Source of the DNA: SZUA-430 sp964547645
GTDB lineage: Bacteria; Pseudomonadota; Alphaproteobacteria; Micropepsales; Micropepsaceae
NCBI GenBank assembly: GCA_964547645.1
Contig: CAZJOM010000111.1
Location: 1 to 10,417, forward strand
DNA: 10,417 nucleotides
Direction of reading: 5' to 3'
The position numbers and the translations under genes were made by a program. This document shows, piece by piece, positions 1 through 6,092 of this stretch (position 1 is its first letter; the number at the start of each line of letters is the position of its first letter). The notes below the pieces were generated by a model, which searched no databases, was not told the origin of the DNA, and worked only from the letters and a program-made list of their open reading frames with translations.

Positions 1-35
1 GGGGGTGATCCGCGACGCAGCAGTGGCTTGGGAAA

Positions 36-55
36 ATGGCGCGCCCTAGGGGAGT
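36..55. repeat. attL core, left copy of the 20-bp direct repeat
   Basis: The sequence ATGGCGCGCCCTAGGGGAGT is identical to positions 10363-10382. Nineteen of its bases (37-55) match the tRNA 3' end: the CCA complement, discriminator, acceptor strand, one T-stem strand and part of the T loop. Here it is followed by TATAAAAAG, so the rest of the tRNA is absent and this copy is the non-functional remnant left by integration. Bases 1-35 should be host flank; I recognise nothing in them. Confidence 0.9.
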
Positions 56-86
56 ATAAAAAGCCAGGCGTTTCAAGGCCTTACGT

Positions 87-152
87 TGGCAAACCTGCTT
101 CTCCGACCACATTGAACCAAAAAGGCAATTTCGCGCGGTGGCAAACCTGCTT
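87..152 (+). repeat. Two direct 14-bp repeats, probable integrase arm-type sites (left)
   Basis: TGGCAAACCTGCTT occurs at 87-100 and again at 139-152, with starts 52 bp apart, just inside attL. The octamer core TGGCAAAC recurs only beside attR (10293-10300, and inverted at 10311-10318) as far as I can find by eye. Repeats flanking both att cores are typical of arm-type sites bound by the N-terminal domain of tyrosine integrases. The second copy overlaps a possible GTG start at 138 for the next gene, which favours that gene's ATG at 195. Confidence 0.6.
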
Positions 153-194
153 TCGCGAGACTGCGAACTATCGCGCTGCGGGGCGCAATCGGCC

Positions 195-803
195 ATGAGC
201 GCGCCCGATCCCGACGCAACGGCGGTGCTCGAAGTTCCGATCGAAGTCATGGAAGAGCAATTCGCGCTTACGGTTGAAGCTGGCCGCTTTCGGCTCGCGC
301 TGTTGTGGCGCCTGATGCTCATGCGTGAACGCGCCCTGAAGCTCACTCAAGCGGCCCTCGCGATGCCGGAAGCCGCGAGCCCCGCCAAAGCGCAGGCAAG
401 CGACGCTCAGCGCAGCGCCATGCTCCAAGGCGCCGATCTTGTGATGGGTCTTTCAGACCAACTCGACCTTCATCATTCGGCGCTGCGCATGAGCGACGAG
501 GAAGCGCACAAGGTGCTCTTGGTACTCGATCTCGGCACGGCCGATGCGTTTCGAGCCGCAGCCGAAATGGGATGGATTGGAAACGCTGAACTTGCTCAGG
601 CATCGCGCAGCATTGCCGGTCAAGCCTCCGCCGTCACACGCGGTGAGAAGCGCGACAAGGTGCGTGCGGCCTATGCCGAATTGATGAAGGCGCATCCCGA
701 TCTCAAGCCGAAGGAAGCCGCGTTCGAGCTTCACAAGCTCTTCCCCGAACGAAGCCCGCTCGGGCTCGAAGCGACGATCCGGCGTTGGCGGGAGGCGAAC
801 TGA
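195..803 (+). CDS. Hypothetical protein with a basic, possibly DNA-binding C-terminus
   Basis: This 202-aa protein is not one I recognise. The first 60 residues are acidic then leucine- and arginine-rich and look helical; residues 60-75 are an Ala/Ser/Pro-rich linker; residues 150-202 (from EKRDKVRAAY to IRRWREAN) are basic and helical and could form a helix-turn-helix. A GTG start at 138 would add 19 residues but overlaps the arm-type repeat, so I chose the ATG at 195, whose ribosome site is weak. It is the first gene of the element, well upstream of the large terminase. A small terminase subunit, a replication initiator or a regulator are all conceivable and none is demonstrated. The frame is clean and its codon use matches the head genes. 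Confidence 0.7.
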   Translation: MSAPDPDATAVLEVPIEVMEEQFALTVEAGRFRLALLWRLMLMRERALKLTQAALAMPEAASPAKAQASDAQRSAMLQGADLVMGLSDQLDLHHSALRMSDEEAHKVLLVLDLGTADAFRAAAEMGWIGNAELAQASRSIAGQASAVTRGEKRDKVRAAYAELMKAHPDLKPKEAAFELHKLFPERSPLGLEATIRRWREAN

Positions 804-859
804 TGCAGCTTTTTGGAAACGAACGCGTTCGTTTCGAATTTTCCGCAAGCCACCAATGA
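803..859 (+). CDS. Possible 18-codon ORF coupled to the preceding gene
   Basis: The stop of the previous gene overlaps this ATG as TGATG, and a GGAGG lies at 791-795, a good distance upstream. The peptide would be MQLFGNERVRFEFSASHQ. The ribosome site and overlap are as good as those of real genes in this window, but the frame is very short and contains the 20-bp palindrome, so base composition is constrained by something other than coding. It could be a micro-protein, a leader peptide or chance. Confidence 0.25.
   Translation: MQLFGNERVRFEFSASHQ
816..835. repeat. Perfect 20-bp palindrome
   Basis: GAAACGAACGCGTTCGTTTC equals its own reverse complement over all 20 bases and begins 12 bases after the stop of the 202-aa gene. 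There is no spacer, so it suits a symmetric protein-binding site (operator, partition-like or replication site) better than an RNA hairpin. A weak plus-strand terminator, with GAATTTTCC following, is a less likely reading. Confidence 0.6.
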
Positions 860-870
860 AAGGACGCTGA

Positions 871-904
871 CAAAAAGAAAGCGCCCCGTTTGAGGCGGGG
901 CGCT
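871..904 (-). terminator. Intrinsic terminator for leftward transcription
   Basis: Arms AGCGCCCCG (880-888) and CGGGGCGCT (896-904) form a perfect 9-bp GC-rich stem with a 7-base loop. Read on the minus strand, the stem is followed at once by TTCTTTTTG (871-879), a good U-tract. On the plus strand no U-tract follows. It therefore ends a transcript coming from the right, although no convincing minus-strand protein gene lies there. Confidence 0.75.
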
Positions 905-1262
905 GAATGGCATGCGTGGTCGGCACAGACGACAGCACGCAGGCAAGAGAGACCTACTGTGGGGCGGGATCACAGGTCAAGGGCAGTCCGAAAGGTTGAA
1001 GCCCGATCCCTCGCGGCAAAGAGACGACAGGCCGCGGAAAGTAGCAACCGACTGCACGCGCTTTCTCTTGGCGACGTGTGGGTCCGAAGGCGACGGGGCG
1101 GCTCCATACGGTGAGACCGGCACGGACGCAGAGGGCATGGGAACGGCTTCGGGCGAAAACCCCGGGGCTGTTCGTCCTATGCCCTTGGCTCAAGGGCTCA
1201 CCACCGGTGAGCGACGAGAAGAACCGCAGCGCCGACGCTGCACAAACGTAGAAGGATAAAGC
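905..1262 (-). ncRNA. Candidate structured non-coding RNA or hairpin-rich control region
   Basis: No convincing protein gene covers 860-1344. The stretch is dense in inverted repeats: 966-971 with 1005-1010; 1132-1141 with 1176-1185 (10 bp, one G-U); 1182-1187 with 1191-1196 (6 bp, 3-base loop); 1196-1202 with 1206-1212 (7 bp, 3-base loop); and 1226-1231 with 1236-1241 (6 bp, 4-base loop). A strong minus-strand terminator follows at 871-904, so a leftward RNA of roughly 350-390 nt is the simplest reading. I saw no RNase P, tmRNA or SRP signature and no clear minus-strand promoter. Alternatives are a structured leader of the rightward head operon or a replication origin. Confidence 0.35.
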
Positions 1263-1344
1263 TCTTAGTGACGATGAGCGTTGTTCAGAAATTTGCGACC
1301 GCCGCGCGTTGCCGTTCGTCCGTGCGCTGACGATCACCGCGCCG

Positions 1345-1539
1345 ATGACGAACGCTCGCACGCCCACATTCGAGAACGCCCCCGCACTGACAGTGCGTGA
1401 GGATGACCGCGAGTTGCGTGCGCTGATCCGCAAGACATTCAGCAAGCCGAAGCGGTCGAAGCCGCAGCCCGGCACGCCCGAGCATCGGCGTGCGTTGGCG
1501 TTGAAGCTCGCGACGATGCGAGAGAGGGGGCAACGGTGA
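1345..1539 (+). CDS. Small basic hypothetical protein
   Basis: A 64-aa frame starts at ATG 1345; an in-frame TTG at 1309 would add 12 residues. The protein is rich in Arg and Lys, with a basic Pro-containing segment around residues 27-42 (FSKPKRSKPQPG) and a basic helical C-terminus. I do not recognise it. No strong ribosome site decides the start. Its position just upstream of the terminase is where a small terminase or packaging-site-binding protein often lies, but it is much shorter than typical small terminases, so this is only context. It could also be a chance frame. Confidence 0.4.
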   Translation: MTNARTPTFENAPALTVREDDRELRALIRKTFSKPKRSKPQPGTPEHRRALALKLATMRERGQR

Positions 1540-1666
1540 TCGGCTTCCGGAGCCTTCGTAGGCCGTTCTTGGGGGGCTGCACACGCGGTGGGGGGTCTTT
1601 CTCTCTCGCTGGGCACCCGGATTTCACACTCGTTTCGCTTCGCTCTCCCGGGATGGGAGGGCGTCC

Positions 1667-1709
1667 GGAGCCGCACGGTCCAATGACCAATTGCCAGCCG
1701 TGCGGCTCC
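1667..1709. repeat. 12-bp perfect inverted repeat upstream of the large terminase
   Basis: GGAGCCGCACGG (1667-1678) is the exact reverse complement of CCGTGCGGCTCC (1698-1709). The 19-base spacer includes the palindrome CAATTG (1688-1693), and GGTC (1677-1680) can pair with GACC (1685-1688). It lies 20 bp before the terminase ATG. Neither side has a U-tract, so it is not a standard terminator. Possible roles are a packaging (cos or pac) site, a protein-binding site or an RNA hairpin controlling terL translation. The flanking 1540-1666 holds two runs of six G (1571-1576, 1590-1595) and no gene I can support. Confidence 0.55.
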
Positions 1710-1729
1710 ACAATTCACCGGGTTGCGTG

Positions 1730-3280
1730 ATGGCGACCCGCAAGCGGAAGACCGATCGAGCGAAAGAGACGGACGCGGCGAAAGCGTGCCGGTTTCTCGA
1801 AACGCTGCGCATCCCCGAGGGTCCGCTTGCCCGTCAGCGCTTGCGGCTCGCGCCGTTCCAGCGTGAGTTTGTCGAGGGTGCGATGGCGCCGGATATCGCA
1901 ACCGCCGTTCTCAGTGTTGGACGCGGTAACGCGAAGTCGGCGCTATCTGCAGGCGTTGCGCTTGGTGCGTTGCTCGGTGAGTGGGACCGGCAACCCCGCC
2001 GCGATGTCATCATCGCCGCACGTACCCGCGATCAAGCTAGCGTCGCGTTCAACTTCGCGCAGGGTTTCGCACAATCGCTTCCCGACAAGGTGCAAGCGCA
2101 ACTCAGCTTTCGCCGCTCGCCGCGACTTGAGATCGAATTCGAGGGCGACGGCGGCGCGCACCTGCTGCGGGCTATCGCGGCCGATGGAAAGAGCGCGCTC
2201 GGCAGCGGTCCGACTTTCGTGCTCATGGACGAGCGCGGGCACTGGCCCGCCGACAAGGGCGACGAACTTGAGAACGCTTTGCTCACCGGCCTGGGCAAGC
2301 GCGGTGGGCGCTCGTGGATCATCTCCACGTCGGCTTCGAGTGACGCACACACGTTTTCGAAGTGGATCGACACGCCACCGCCGAACACGTTCGTTCGCGA
2401 GTATCGACCGGCGCCGGGCTTGCCTGCCGACGATTTCGCGAGCCTCGCGCTTTCGAACCCCGGAGCCGAGCACGGGATCGGCGCAGGTCTCGATTGGCTC
2501 GCCGCGTCCGCGCGCCGTGCCATCGCACGCGGCGGCGCTGCGCTCGCGAACTTCAGACTGTTCCATCGCAACGAGCGCGTGAGTGCCGAACTTCGCGACG
2601 TGCTCTTGACCGTCGATCAGTGGATGGGCGCGGAAGTGCAGACGCTCCCGCAGCGCCAGGGGCCGGTGATTGTCGGGCTCGATCTCGGCGGCAGCGCGAG
2701 CATGAGCGCGGCGGCGTTCTATTGGCCTGAGACGGGCCGTCTCGAAACCTACGGGACGTTTCCGTCCGAGCCGAGCTTGCTCAATCGCGGCCTTGGGGAC
2801 GGCGTAGGCGACCGCTATGCCCGCATGGCCGAACGCGGCGAGCTTACGACCATGGCCGGTCGAACGGTCCCTGTGGCGCCCTGGATGGGCGAAGTATGGC
2901 GCCGGATTGGAGGCCAGACCGTGGCCGTCATCGTGGCGGATCGGTACAAACAAAGCGAGCTTGGCGAAGCGTTTCAGCGCGCGGGCATCACGGCGCCGAT
3001 CATCTGGCGCGGCATGGGCTTCAAAGACGGCAGCGAAGACATCGAACGCTTTCGCCGTGCCGTCTTCGATGGCGCCGTCGTGACGGGCGAAAGCCTGCTG
3101 ATGCGGTCGGCGATTGCCGACACGGTTTGTCTTCGCGATCCGGCGAACAATGTGAAACTGGCAAAGGCGCGCTCAACCGGCCGTATCGATGCGGTCGCGG
3201 CTGCGATCTTGGCCGTGGCCGAAGGGATGCGCCGTCGCGCGCGCCCTGCGCTCAAAGCGCCCCGGATGGTTTGGACATGA
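1730..3280 (+). CDS. terL: Phage terminase large subunit
   Basis: This 516-aa protein is the packaging motor that pumps DNA into the prohead and cuts it. The ATPase half shows a Walker A-like GRGNAKS at residues 64-70, Walker B VLMDE with D167-E168, and a coupling motif STSAS near 200. The nuclease half has the expected acidic residues: D318 in GLDLGG, D404 in VADRY and D487 in GRIDAV. The length is normal for the family and both domains look complete. The Walker A has Ala68 where Gly is usual before the Lys. The start is ATG 1730; GTG at 1727 and TTG at 1691 are in frame, but the latter lies inside the inverted repeat. It leads the head operon and overlaps the HNH gene by 4 bp (ATGA). Confidence 0.93.
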   Translation: MATRKRKTDRAKETDAAKACRFLETLRIPEGPLARQRLRLAPFQREFVEGAMAPDIATAVLSVGRGNAKSALSAGVALGALLGEWDRQPRRDVIIAARTRDQASVAFNFAQGFAQSLPDKVQAQLSFRRSPRLEIEFEGDGGAHLLRAIAADGKSALGSGPTFVLMDERGHWPADKGDELENALLTGLGKRGGRSWIISTSASSDAHTFSKWIDTPPPNTFVREYRPAPGLPADDFASLALSNPGAEHGIGAGLDWLAASARRAIARGGAALANFRLFHRNERVSAELRDVLLTVDQWMGAEVQTLPQRQGPVIVGLDLGGSASMSAAAFYWPETGRLETYGTFPSEPSLLNRGLGDGVGDRYARMAERGELTTMAGRTVPVAPWMGEVWRRIGGQTVAVIVADRYKQSELGEAFQRAGITAPIIWRGMGFKDGSEDIERFRRAVFDGAVVTGESLLMRSAIADTVCLRDPANNVKLAKARSTGRIDAVAAAILAVAEGMRRRARPALKAPRMVWT

Positions 3281-3603
3281 GCCGGTTCAAACGCCATAGC
3301 GAAAGCATCATCCGGACGCAGCGATGGAAAGCGCTGCGGCTTCTCGCGCTGCGCCGCGACGGCTTCCGTTGCGCGAAATGTTCAGCCCACGGACGGCTGG
3401 AAGTCGATCACATCGTTTCCGTGCGCGACGCGCCGGAGCGCGCCTTCGATCTCGACAATCTGCAGGCCCTTTGCCCCCGGTGCCACGGCAGCAAGACCCG
3501 GCGAGAGCTGGGCTTCCCGGAAGTTTCACCCGAAAGGGCCGAATGGCGTCGCGCGGTTGCGGCGCTACTGCAACCGACCGAAAGGAAAAAGGATGTTGGA
3601 TAG
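3277..3603 (+). CDS. HNH endonuclease
   Basis: The 108-aa protein is a compact HNH nuclease. A zinc knuckle CAKC (C32, C35) is followed by the catalytic EVDHI (D44-H45), then N61 in DLDNLQALC and a second zinc pair with the final His in CPRCH (C66, C69, H70). All key residues are present. HNH proteins next to the terminase are needed for terminase cutting in several HK97-like cos phages, and they are standard in capsid-forming satellites. The start overlaps the terL stop as ATGA, and its end overlaps the capsid gene by 11 bp, so it is part of one translationally coupled operon. A packaging role is inferred from family and position; a free-standing homing nuclease is less likely given the overlaps. 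Confidence 0.9.
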   Translation: MSRFKRHSESIIRTQRWKALRLLALRRDGFRCAKCSAHGRLEVDHIVSVRDAPERAFDLDNLQALCPRCHGSKTRRELGFPEVSPERAEWRRAVAALLQPTERKKDVG

Positions 3604-4873
3604 TGTGAAAATCTCGCGCCGTCAGAGTGAAATTCGCCAGCAATTGGCGGTTCTCGCGGCGAAGGAAAAGCCGAGCGAGGACGAGGTTCGCAGCCTCGAC
3701 ACGCTCGACCATGAGTATCAGACGAACGAAAAGCGCTTTCGTGCAGCGCTGATCGCCGAAGATACGGAGCGCCGGGACGCGGGCGCGAAGCTCGAAACGC
3801 GCGAGGCCAAAGAGTGGTCCGGCTTGGTCTCGAAATTCGAGGTGCGCCAAGTCGCGACGTTTTTCGATGAGCAGCGCGAGTTGAGCGGCGCAACGAAAGA
3901 AGTCGTGACCGAACTGCGCTCGAAGGGCTCTTATCGCGGGATCCCGCTTCCGCTCGAAGCGCTCGAAATGCGCGCTGGTGAAACCATCGCCAGCGGCGTG
4001 TTCGATCCGAAGGTAACGGCGCCCGTTATCGACCGCATTTTTGCGCAATCGGTCGCGGCACGCATGGGCGCGCAGATCGTCAACATTCAAAGCGGACTTT
4101 ACGAATTTCCGGTCGTGACTTCGAGCGTGGCCGCCGGATGGGCCGCGACCGAAACGGGAAGCGTTGCAGGTCCGACCGTCTTCGCCACGGTCGACCGTCC
4201 GCTTGCGCCGAATAACACGCTCGGCATTCAAATGAAGATCACGCGCAAATCGCTCAAGCAGTCGGGCGAAGCGCTGGAGCAAGCGATCCGGCGCGACATG
4301 CTCGGTTGCATGACAGAGGCGATGGACCGGGCAACGTTTGTCGGCAGCGGTGCGAGCGGCGAACCGTCAGGCGTCATCACGCTGGCGGGTAGCGTCGGGA
4401 TCACATCGACGAACATCAGCGCAGTGGCGAGCTACACGATCTTTCGCGACGCGGCGCGGCGAATGATGGATGCGAACGCGGCAGCACAGCCGAGCGATTT
4501 GCGGTGGTTGATCCGTCCGCTGACGTATTCGATCCTCGACGGGGCAGTGCTCACGGGCACATCAGATGCCGAGTTCGATCGGTTGGTGAAGCGGTTCGGC
4601 GAAGATGCCTTCACGATCTCGTCCAATGCCCTGCCGGCGAGCTTGGCCGAAGACGGAACCACCAAGGGCAAGCACACGATCCTCGCAACCGTGACGCCGG
4701 GCGGCATCGCGCCGATCTTCGTTGGCTTGTGGGGCGCGGTCGATCTCGTTCGCGATCCCTACAGCGACGCGGCGTCAGGCGGCTTGCGCTTGACCGGGCT
4801 TGCGACGATGGACGTGACCGTCTCGCGGGCGGCGCAAGTTCAAATCCTGACGAACGTGCAGGACCGTCCGTAA
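3593..4873 (+). CDS. HK97-fold major capsid protein
   Basis: The 426-aa protein forms the head shell. Residues 1 to about 110 are charged and helical, as in the scaffolding delta domain that the protease removes during maturation. The capsid fold follows from about residue 120, with recognisable family stretches: IPLPLEAL near 117, the SVAAGWAATETGS strand and loop at 178-190, GSGASGEPSGVI at 251-262 (N-arm/E-loop type turn), and a C-terminal half with VDLVRDPYS at 383-391. ATG 3593 is chosen because AAGGAAAAAGG lies just upstream; an in-frame TTG at 3557 has no such site. The stop and next start overlap as TAATG. The exact cleavage site cannot be read from sequence. Confidence 0.92.
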   Translation: MLDSVKISRRQSEIRQQLAVLAAKEKPSEDEVRSLDTLDHEYQTNEKRFRAALIAEDTERRDAGAKLETREAKEWSGLVSKFEVRQVATFFDEQRELSGATKEVVTELRSKGSYRGIPLPLEALEMRAGETIASGVFDPKVTAPVIDRIFAQSVAARMGAQIVNIQSGLYEFPVVTSSVAAGWAATETGSVAGPTVFATVDRPLAPNNTLGIQMKITRKSLKQSGEALEQAIRRDMLGCMTEAMDRATFVGSGASGEPSGVITLAGSVGITSTNISAVASYTIFRDAARRMMDANAAAQPSDLRWLIRPLTYSILDGAVLTGTSDAEFDRLVKRFGEDAFTISSNALPASLAEDGTTKGKHTILATVTPGGIAPIFVGLWGAVDLVRDPYSDAASGGLRLTGLATMDVTVSRAAQVQILTNVQDRP

Positions 4874-5502
4874 TGGATTTGCTCTTTGGCAAGATCGGCG
4901 GCGTGCTCGAAGTGCGCGCCGCCAACGATGGAGGGATGCGGCTTTCGGGTCGCTTCCCTTACAACTCGCGTGCCGTCTTGAGTGACGGCGGCCGGAACGG
5001 TCGGCCGGAGAAAGAAGAATTTGCGGAGCACGCGTTCGAGTACCGCGTGAACGATCCGGCGGCGGACATTCATCTGCTCTCGGGTCATCGCTACGACCGC
5101 CCGCTTGCCTCGAAGCTTGCGGGAACGTTGTTGCTGCAGGACACGGCCGACGCGCTCACGTTCGATGCGTTGATTATAGCCGAGGTGGCGGCGACTTCGC
5201 ATGCGCGTGACACGCTGGCGTTGCTGGTGGCAGGCCTCGCGACCGGCATCAGCCCCGGCTTTCGCATGCCGCCTGAGCGCGCCGTGCCGAAGCAAGAAGC
5301 CGAAGAATGGATCGATGAGGACTACGATCCCGAGCAGGATATGCACCGCGCGAAAATCCGGCGCATCAAACAAGCGTTGCTTTTTGAGCTTTCGATCGTC
5401 ACGCAGCCCGCCTACCCCGAGGCGCAAGTGACGACGCGGGCGAAGCCGGTCTCGATTGCGCGCCCATCCCAGCACGAAATTCTCAGACGTTGGAGGTACT
5501 GA
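4873..5502 (+). CDS. HK97-type prohead protease
   Basis: The 209-aa protein matches the U35 family of head maturation proteases, which cut the scaffolding domain from the capsid protein inside the prohead. Expected catalytic positions are visible: H72 in SGHRYDRPLAS, S127 in LATGISPGF, and E172 in the closing FELSIVTQPAYPEA motif. The length is normal. The ATG overlaps the capsid stop (TAATG), so the two are translationally coupled. It lies after the capsid gene, whereas the usual HK97 order places the protease before it. The C-terminal 20-25 residues are basic and may be a loose tail. Confidence 0.9.
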   Translation: MDLLFGKIGGVLEVRAANDGGMRLSGRFPYNSRAVLSDGGRNGRPEKEEFAEHAFEYRVNDPAADIHLLSGHRYDRPLASKLAGTLLLQDTADALTFDALIIAEVAATSHARDTLALLVAGLATGISPGFRMPPERAVPKQEAEEWIDEDYDPEQDMHRAKIRRIKQALLFELSIVTQPAYPEAQVTTRAKPVSIARPSQHEILRRWRY

Positions 5503-6092
5503 TGCCGACCACGCTCAGCGTTGTTGAAGGCGAGCCCGCGACATGGCCGCAAATTGATCCAACCGATGAGGCCGCCGCCGTGCCTGCCGTGGCGGAGGCG
5601 GACGAGCCCGCACTTCGAAACTTCACGCGCGCCGCATGGCAGCGGGTCCAGGGCTGGATTGCCTATCGCTGGAACGTGCGGTCATGCGTGTTCGTGGTTG
5701 AGGGGCCGGGCGACTGGGTGGCGCCGCTGCAACCGTTCACGGTCACGTCGTTCGAGCAATGGCTCGACAATAGTTGGTCAGCCGTCACGCTAGCCCCGAC
5801 CGCGCTCGGGGGCTATGTGCTCGATGCCGTGGGGCCGTATCGCTTCACCGGAAACTTGGGGGCGGCTACCGCACCACCCGAGGCGGTCCGGCAAGCCGTG
5901 TGGCGTCTGGCGACGTTCTTTCAAGCCGCCGAAGATGTCCCGGCTGATGAGCGGGCACTCACGGGGTACAAGCTCAACATTCATGGACTGGCGATAGAGC
6001 AAGAGCGAAACGCGAATTGGATCGCACGCGCGATGCAGCAAAGCGGCGCCGGAGATTTGTTGCGCCCGTGGCGCAAGTTGGGGGCGCGATAA
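5502..6092 (+). CDS. Probable head-tail connector (gp6-like) protein
   Basis: A 196-aa protein is encoded between protease and portal. Its layout resembles phage connector or adaptor proteins: a helical start around residues 37-58 (ALRNFTRAAWQRVQGWIAYRW), a beta-rich middle with many Trp and Val, a helix near 126-143, and the ending SGAGDLLRPWRKLGA, which is like the closing segment of many gp6-family connectors. Such proteins bind under the portal and close the filled head so a tail can join. A strong ribosome site TGGAGGT (5491-5497) precedes ATG 5502, and TGATG couples it to the protease. The family call is from overall pattern, not a diagnostic motif. Confidence 0.6.
   Translation: MPTTLSVVEGEPATWPQIDPTDEAAAVPAVAEADEPALRNFTRAAWQRVQGWIAYRWNVRSCVFVVEGPGDWVAPLQPFTVTSFEQWLDNSWSAVTLAPTALGGYVLDAVGPYRFTGNLGAATAPPEAVRQAVWRLATFFQAAEDVPADERALTGYKLNIHGLAIEQERNANWIARAMQQSGAGDLLRPWRKLGAR

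Noticed and set aside
453..938. A 161-codon minus-strand frame opposite the first gene, which could be thought to use the terminator at 871-904
   Set aside because: It runs leftward through the terminator stem rather than ending before it, so the terminator cannot belong to it, and no domain is visible.
1268..1330. A 20-codon plus-strand frame starting GTG/ATG, with GAAGGA upstream, possibly frameshifted into the 1345 ORF
   Set aside because: Too short, and no evidence in the protein sequence that the two frames once formed one gene.
1571..1595. Two runs of six G that might form a G-quadruplex
   Set aside because: Only two long G-tracts are present; four are normally needed for a stable intramolecular quadruplex.
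1536..1730. A 64-codon plus-strand frame whose GTG overlaps the previous stop and whose TGA overlaps the terL ATG
   Set aside because: The overlaps are suggestive, but the product reads like translated non-coding DNA (Gly/Pro/Arg clusters, no pattern) and the frame spans the G-runs and the 12-bp inverted repeat.
954..1901. A 315-codon open frame on the minus strand across the gap and into terL
   Set aside because: Its composition is Arg/Ser/Pro-rich with no recognisable domain, it runs through the hairpin cluster and opposite the start of terL, and it has no ribosome site. Long antisense frames are common in GC-rich DNA.
1943..2953. A 336-codon minus-strand frame opposite terL
   Set aside because: Arg- and Ala-rich shadow of the terminase reading frame, whose motifs are clear on the plus strand.
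3308..4282. A 324-codon minus-strand frame opposite HNH and capsid genes
   Set aside because: Shadow frame; both plus-strand genes carry diagnostic motifs and coupling signals.
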